Of a DNA stretch of 64,000 nucleotides, positions 59,331 to 64,000 are shown piece after piece; position 1 is the first letter of the stretch, and the number at the start of each line of letters is the position of its first letter. Made by a program: the position numbers and the translations under genes. The stretch spans positions 2,356,001-2,420,000 of the forward strand of contig JARWMV010000232.1 of NCBI GenBank assembly GCA_030998015.1, given 5' to 3'. The DNA is from Ceratorhiza oryzae-sativae (Eukaryota > Basidiomycota > Agaricomycetes > Cantharellales > Ceratobasidiaceae). The notes beneath the pieces were generated by a model. The model was given only the letters and a program-made list of their open reading frames with translations. It was not told the DNA's origin and did no database searches.

Positions 59331-61683
59331 ATGAACAGCAGGCCTCAACCAGCAACGACGAGCACAGGTGCGTTCCAGCCGCGGATCGTGAGCGGGACGC
59401 TGCCCCGAGACCAAGCGGCATGGGGTCCCCCATCGCACTCCCCGACCCGGATCCGGCGGCTGTCGTTGCTGGGTGCGCTCTCGCCGTCGCACCAGCCAGA
59501 GATCGTCTCCGCGGCGCCTATGCAACGCCCCGCATATCTCGAGCAGTCTGCCCTCCGCCGCTTTTTCCAGCTCGATTCGCGCCCGCCCGAGCCTATCTCC
59601 CAGCCTGTCGTGCGCAGCTCGTCGGCAGCCCTCTCCTTTACATCGGACAGCGACGACGACTATGGCGCACGCGAGGCGAGGGGCACCCCGACACCAGAGC
59701 CCAGATTAGATCCCATCTCGGGTTCGCAGCACGACGGGGCGATAAGAGTCCCCACCAGGTGGAATCCGGATGACAAACATGCATCGCTAGTCTTGTCCAG
59801 CGATGGGCGGGAAGTTCGCTACAGTGCGTTTCTCGTTGTGATCGCTGCCTGTTGGCTGACACTCTCTTTGCACCAGGCCCCGCTCAGCGCACTGAGAAAG
59901 AGGCAGCTGCTATTCGTGCTAATTATCCTATGCCGCCTGAATGTGGGGTTTACTATTTTGAAGTTGAAATCGTTGAGAAGGGCGCTCAAGGGTGAGTCTA
60001 CTCGACGCTTAACAGTGCACCTGTGGACTGACACTCTCCCTGTAGGCATATTGGTATCGGGTATGCTCGTTTTTTTTTCCGCACCACACTTTACTCCATC
60101 TCAATCGACTTGTAGGTTTTCAACCCCCAAAGTTCCGCTCAGTCGTCTTCCTGGTTGGGAACCCTACTCTTGGGGGTATCACGGTGACGACGGCAATTCT
60201 TTTGCCGGCCAATCTGAGGCACACCATATGGCCCTGTCTTTGGAAGTGAGTTTCCCTTGACCAGGCCGCACCACAATTTGCTCATAATATAAATAGCCGG
60301 GGATGTTATTGGTTGCGGTGTGGATTTTACAGAGGGCCGGGCCTTCTATACCAAGAACGGCGAATTCCTGAGTGCGTAAATCCACATTCCTATAGACCTA
60401 CATCTAACTTCCCCATAGAGAAGGTCTTCCGAGACCTCAAAGGCGAGCTATACCCCTCGGTCGGCCTTCGTACACCCAAAGAGCGTGTGCTGGCCAACTT
60501 TGGCCAGCAACCGTTCCGGTTTGATATCGCAACATACGTCATGCAACAACGCGACCGTGTGTGGCGCGACATCCAGCGAACCCCAGTCGATACGCTTAAG
60601 AATCCGATGCGGATTGTTCGAGCTGGGACTGACGCTGTGGCTTCGAACTCGGCCGAACGAGAAGCTGATATCTTGCGTCGGCCTCTGCGCGCGCTGGTTC
60701 TTTCGTACCTCACACATCATGGGTATTCAGGTACCGCGCGAGCATTACGCGCGACGGCTATTAACCCGTCTACGAGCATGGGCGACGACGCTGCTATGGA
60801 GGAAGAACGTGAAGTGGAGCGCGAACTCACTTTGGACGAGGATGACACCGCCGCCCGACAACGGATTGTACGTGCTGTGGTCGCAGGGGATATTGATTCG
60901 GCTCTGGCAGAGATCGAAAGCCGGTACCCCAAGTTTGTTGCTGCAGACCGAACCGAGCGCGATGATGGAAATAGCATGGATGCGGACCTAGACGGCGATA
61001 GAGATGTGGCGAGGTCGATGGGAATGGTCATGTTCCGATTGCGTTGCCGCAAGCTGGTCGAGATGGTCCTCGCGGCTGAAGGAGACGATTTAGATGGAGA
61101 GGCAACCCCCGACACTCCCACACGGCATTCACCTGCGCTCAAAGTCAAAGATAAGGGCAAAGGAAAGGCTCATCGCGACTCGATGGATCTCGATGGTGAT
61201 ATCGACATGAGCCCCAGCGAACCTGTTTCGGGACGAGGGCTCGCTGCAGCGCTCGAGTACGGCCAATTCTTGCACCAAAAGTATGGAAAGGATGTGAGGC
61301 CGGGGGTGGCTGCCGAGTTGCGCGCCGCTGCAGGACTTGTGGCGTACACGGATCCTCGTATGGCAATGGGTCCTGCTGGAGCGCTTGTGGGGCCCGAAGC
61401 CCGAGTCAAGCTCGCAGACGAAGTCAATAGGGTTATCCTGAGTGAGTATGTTTCCATTGCGATCGCCCATTCAAATATTCAAACGTAACTCCCAGGCTCT
61501 CAGGGCAGACCGGAGCACACAGCTCTGGAGTGCGTGTTTAGACAGGCAAGTGCGGTGGTGGATACGTTGGCGCGCGAAGGAGTCGGTAAAGCGGCGTTTG
61601 CGGATGTAGATCGAGAGTTTGGTGCTGGGGCGGATTTTGGGGATGGGAGGGGGGCCATTGGGTTGCGGCTAGTAGATGTGTAG
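59331..61683 (+). CDS. GID1: RanBPM/Gid1 (Vid30) subunit of the GID/CTLH E3 ligase
   Basis: Gid1/RanBPM is the SPRY scaffold of the GID ubiquitin ligase that degrades gluconeogenic enzymes. The start at 59331 (MNSRPQPATTSTGAFQPRIV) heads about 160 disordered residues. The SPRY domain follows over short exons: SGPAQRTEKEAAAIRANYPM, then CGVYYFEVEIVEKGAQG, HIGIGFSTPKVPLSRLPGWE and YSWGYHGDDGNSFAG. GDVIGCGVDFTEGRAFYTKN and LYPSVGLRTPKERV follow. Next are LisH (LRALVLSYLTHHGYSGTARA), CTLH (RQRIVRAVVAGDIDSALAEI) and CRA (FRLRCRKLVEMVLAAEG ... LAAALEYGQFLHQKYG) with an inserted acidic/basic linker. The last exon ends GLRLVDV at TAG 61681-61683. The domain order is complete. Confidence 0.92.
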
Positions 61684-62174
61684 AGCGCTCACCAAGGACG
61701 GCGGGTGATCAAGCAACAGTTTCTCGAGTGAAAGGATTGAGCGGTGGCTATTGTGTTTTCGTAAATGCGTTATGTTTGGCCTGATTGGCGCATTTTTGTA
61801 TAGTATTTACTTTGTTTTGAGTGTAGATCAGTTTACCATATGAATTTCAACCAGATACGTTTGTTCATGGCTACTTTTATCACCCTGCTTGATTCAAGTT
61901 GTGCTGGCCCGGGCAAATCCGGCTGAGAACGGTTGGAAAACACAAGGCCGGCCAGAGCTCGTTTGGCTAGGTCGTTTCATTCGCGCCAGCTGGAAAGGAA
62001 AAAAACGCCCCAGTCCAAACCTTATTACAAGTAGAATCCAATTAGTTTGTCGAAACATCTACTGATACATATAGAAGAATCAGGGGTCGAGCTATGAGGA
62101 AGAGTCCAAGGTAGATGCAGCAAGGATAACTGAAGATGGTGGGCGAATCTATACAAGTCTCTACGACGGGTATA
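61684..62174. other. Convergent 3' region between GID1 and ISA1
   Basis: About 490 bp between two genes facing each other. It contains AT-rich 3' UTR-like sequence (61740-61860) and no reading frame worth calling. Terminators of both genes are expected here. Confidence 0.4.
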
Positions 62175-62860
62175 TCATGTTGCAATGTTGAACGACTCTC
62201 CGCATCCACATGCATCTACGACATTCGGGTTGTTAAATACGAACTTGGAGCTATGCATAAAACAGATATGTTCAAGTTCCTGCCGTAAAAACAGGAATAG
62301 TATGCCTCACCTCATCCGGTCTTCTTGCCAATGCATCTCGCTGCCAATAATTGAGAATAACGCCTTGCTGTCGATCAAGACCTTGACCCCATCTTGCTCG
62401 ACGACTTCGTCGAATCGTCCGGGCTTATCCACATATTCGAGGTGATAGGACATTCCAGCGCAGCCCTTGTTGCGCACCCCAACTCGAATCAGCTGAGGTG
62501 TTGGCCCAGAAACGAGCCGTTGCAGCCGCCGAACGGCATCGGGGGTCTACAAATCAACTATTGGCATCAGCGCCATCCAAGCTCCGAAACACCCAAACGA
62601 CAGCTCACCAGCGTGATGGCGGCCTTGGAAGCCCTCAGTGTTGGTTTTTCCCTCGTTGGTGTAGGTGGCGGGGGCTTAGGACCTGCGGTCTGGGGTGCAT
62701 GCGCCGATGGACTTGGCCCGGGCCGTGTCGGGGACGTTACAACCGGCGGAGAATTGGCCAGCGACGAAGCTGGACCATGTAGAGAGTGCTGTGAGCGGTA
62801 GACGCGAAAGAGCGGGGCGCACACGCGGGCTGAAGTGCGCGTGAGGAGATGCACCATCAT
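62175..62860 (-). CDS. ISA1: Iron-sulfur assembly protein Isa1 (A-type, mitochondrial)
   Basis: A-type ISC proteins help make [4Fe-4S] clusters in mitochondria. The start at 62860 (MMVHLLTRTSARVCAPLFRV) is a plausible presequence, followed by a Pro-rich linker. After an intron the HesB/IscA domain runs TPDAVRRLQRLVSGPTPQLI, then RVGVRNKGCAGMSYHLEYVD and QDGVKVLIDSKALFSIIGSE. The last exon is FVFNNPNVVDACGCGESFNI, ending at TGA 62175-62177. The three ligand Cys (GCAG, CGC) are present. The DACGCGESF ending right at the C-terminus favours Isa1 over Isa2. Two introns, both GT-AG. Confidence 0.93.
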
Positions 62861-63443
62861 GGTCGTAGCTGTCACGTTCTCGCTTGTGAGATTTCGAGAG
62901 ATGACTGAGACAGATGTCACGTGCAAGGTTTCCACAAGATATGCCTGGTATCTGATTGGTTGAATCGACAGCCCTATGGGTCCTGATCTGGTTATCAGAG
63001 GCCAAGGACATACAACCTCGGACTTTAAGGCAGCGGAACCCCTGATTATGACGTATAAAGTGTGCCGGTGGGCCATGTGGCTGTAAGGATGAGGGTGGCT
63101 AATTCCAGGAGCCCTTTCAGCCTGCTCAAACTGACTTCATGGCAATCTTGCAGCACTGTAAACCCTGGAGCCTACATCGGCTTCACCTTATGCCCGAGAG
63201 ATATCTCCATTAAGCACGGCCTTGGATAACACTTTGAATGGTGGCGTTTACTGAATCGACTCACGATTGAGCCTGGTGTTCCTATGATGTGATCTCAGCG
63301 ACCAAATCTGGTATTCGTGAGTGTGTCTCCCTGGATTGGGGTAATAGAATTATTATTAGCTGAAACAGCCATAAAAGCAAAGCCGGGTCGAAAGTCAATA
63401 AATCCGGTACTGAACTAGTGAAAAGCAATTGGGGAGCGAAGTA
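62861..63443. other. Intergenic; ISA1 promoter side
   Basis: About 580 bp with no supportable gene. An in-frame extension of ISA1 upstream to 63076 is open but lacks presequence character and contains no better start. No repeats or RNA genes were seen. Confidence 0.4.
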
Positions 63444-64000
63444 TCACATCGTCTCCGGAATAGGTTCCCCCCGGTCCAATTCGGATAGGTCTGGATCACC
63501 CCCAGACGGGCTCTGCCCCCGATACACCCACCAAAACTGCTGTTCCGTAACGATAAACTCATATGACCACTCCACGACTTCAACACCCTGAAGCACAAGT
63601 GTCGAGAGCGCTCGTAAGATCCACATCTTCAGTTGAGACTCGCCATGCGGCAATAGCGTTCGTGCGGGTGGCATTACTCTCCGACATATCATCTGTGCCC
63701 AGTCGACACTGCCGCCTTGTATGGCTGTCCTTGCAATAACCAAGACCTCCCGCTCCGATCTGAGCTCGTATATAGGCTCAGCAAATCTTTTTGAACATGC
63801 ACAGCTGGCTTACCGATGGGATAAATCTGGAAACTGGCTTTTGCATACCCATACGGCCGAGGGCTTGCCCGTCCGGTTCGATGAGGAAATGTGCGACCCA
63901 GCTACGTCGGGTATCCGGCCATGCCAAGCATGCAGTTCTGCCCTCTCCGCAATCCATTCTGCCCGTTTCTCTTCCCAGCCTGGATAGGTCTCGAGGCATT
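63444..64000 (-). CDS. Partial unknown gene cut by the window edge
   Basis: The gene enters from the right edge. The first visible exon reads AEWIAERAELHAWHGRIPDV and ends near FPDLSHR. The second reads PIYELRSEREVLVIARTAIQ, then TLLPHGESQLKMWILRALST, VEVVEWSYEFIVTEQQFWWV and the stop at 63444. The intron joining them would be short (about 27-37 nt) and is uncertain. The protein is rich in Trp and shows no motif I recognise. The start lies outside the window. Confidence 0.5.

Overview
The window is nuclear DNA of a filamentous basidiomycete. Genes are dense and cut by many introns of about 45-65 nt with clear GT-AG ends. The protein set is that of an Agaricomycete: a fungal BIM1-like copper protein, a DUF7704-type membrane protein and a Gly/Asn-rich secreted protein. 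The content would fit the Rhizoctonia/Ceratobasidium group, but that assignment is an inference from impression. No virus, phage, CRISPR array or autonomous transposon was seen.

Layout. 1-1450: no supportable gene. 1.45-11.8 kb: a packed block with DOT1 (-), ARP5 (+), a SEC4-type Rab (-), a DUF1479 oxygenase (+), HEM3 (+) and 6-phosphogluconolactonase (+). 11.8-14.8 kb: a gene-poor island with a foldback inverted repeat and an intron-containing tRNA-Leu(AAG). 14.8-18.0 kb: a tiny complex I 9.5 kDa subunit gene and a 5-oxoprolinase B-half-only gene. 18.4-26.2 kb: ALG1 (+), then SDO1, an F-box/WD40 protein, VAM7 and a rhodanese (all -). 26.9-31.2 kb: three adjacent co-oriented genes for a CTR copper permease, a GPI-type BIM1-like copper protein and a FRE metalloreductase, which look like a copper-acquisition cluster. 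31.5-38 kb: NIC96 and a half-size ABC transporter (+). 38.2-43.6 kb: BDF1 and WDR70 (-). 43.8-47.4 kb: two uncharacterised genes (+) and frataxin YFH1 (-). 47.8-55.5 kb: MPH1/FANCM helicase (+), a G-patch/C2H2 protein (-) and a DUF7704-like membrane protein (+). 57.5-62.9 kb: the Gly/Asn-rich secreted protein (+), the RanBPM/Gid1 subunit (+) and ISA1 (-). The right edge cuts an unknown minus-strand gene.

How the genes relate. Most neighbours are unrelated housekeeping genes in tight convergent or divergent pairs. The exception is the copper block: its three products are a cell-surface Cu binder, a Cu(II)/Fe(III) reductase and a Cu(I) channel, which are successive steps of one uptake route. 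Frataxin and ISA1 both serve mitochondrial Fe-S assembly, but they are 15 kb apart.

Two themes run through the window. First, splicing is intricate: MPH1 needs two consecutive 4-nt microexons and the DUF7704 gene needs an 8-nt microexon. Second, several otherwise conserved genes (HEM3, NIC96, the ABC transporter, MPH1, the F-box/WD40 gene, the DUF7704 gene and possibly ARP5) carry single-base frame breaks, often next to short homopolymers. These look more like consensus sequence errors than decay, but reads are needed to tell.
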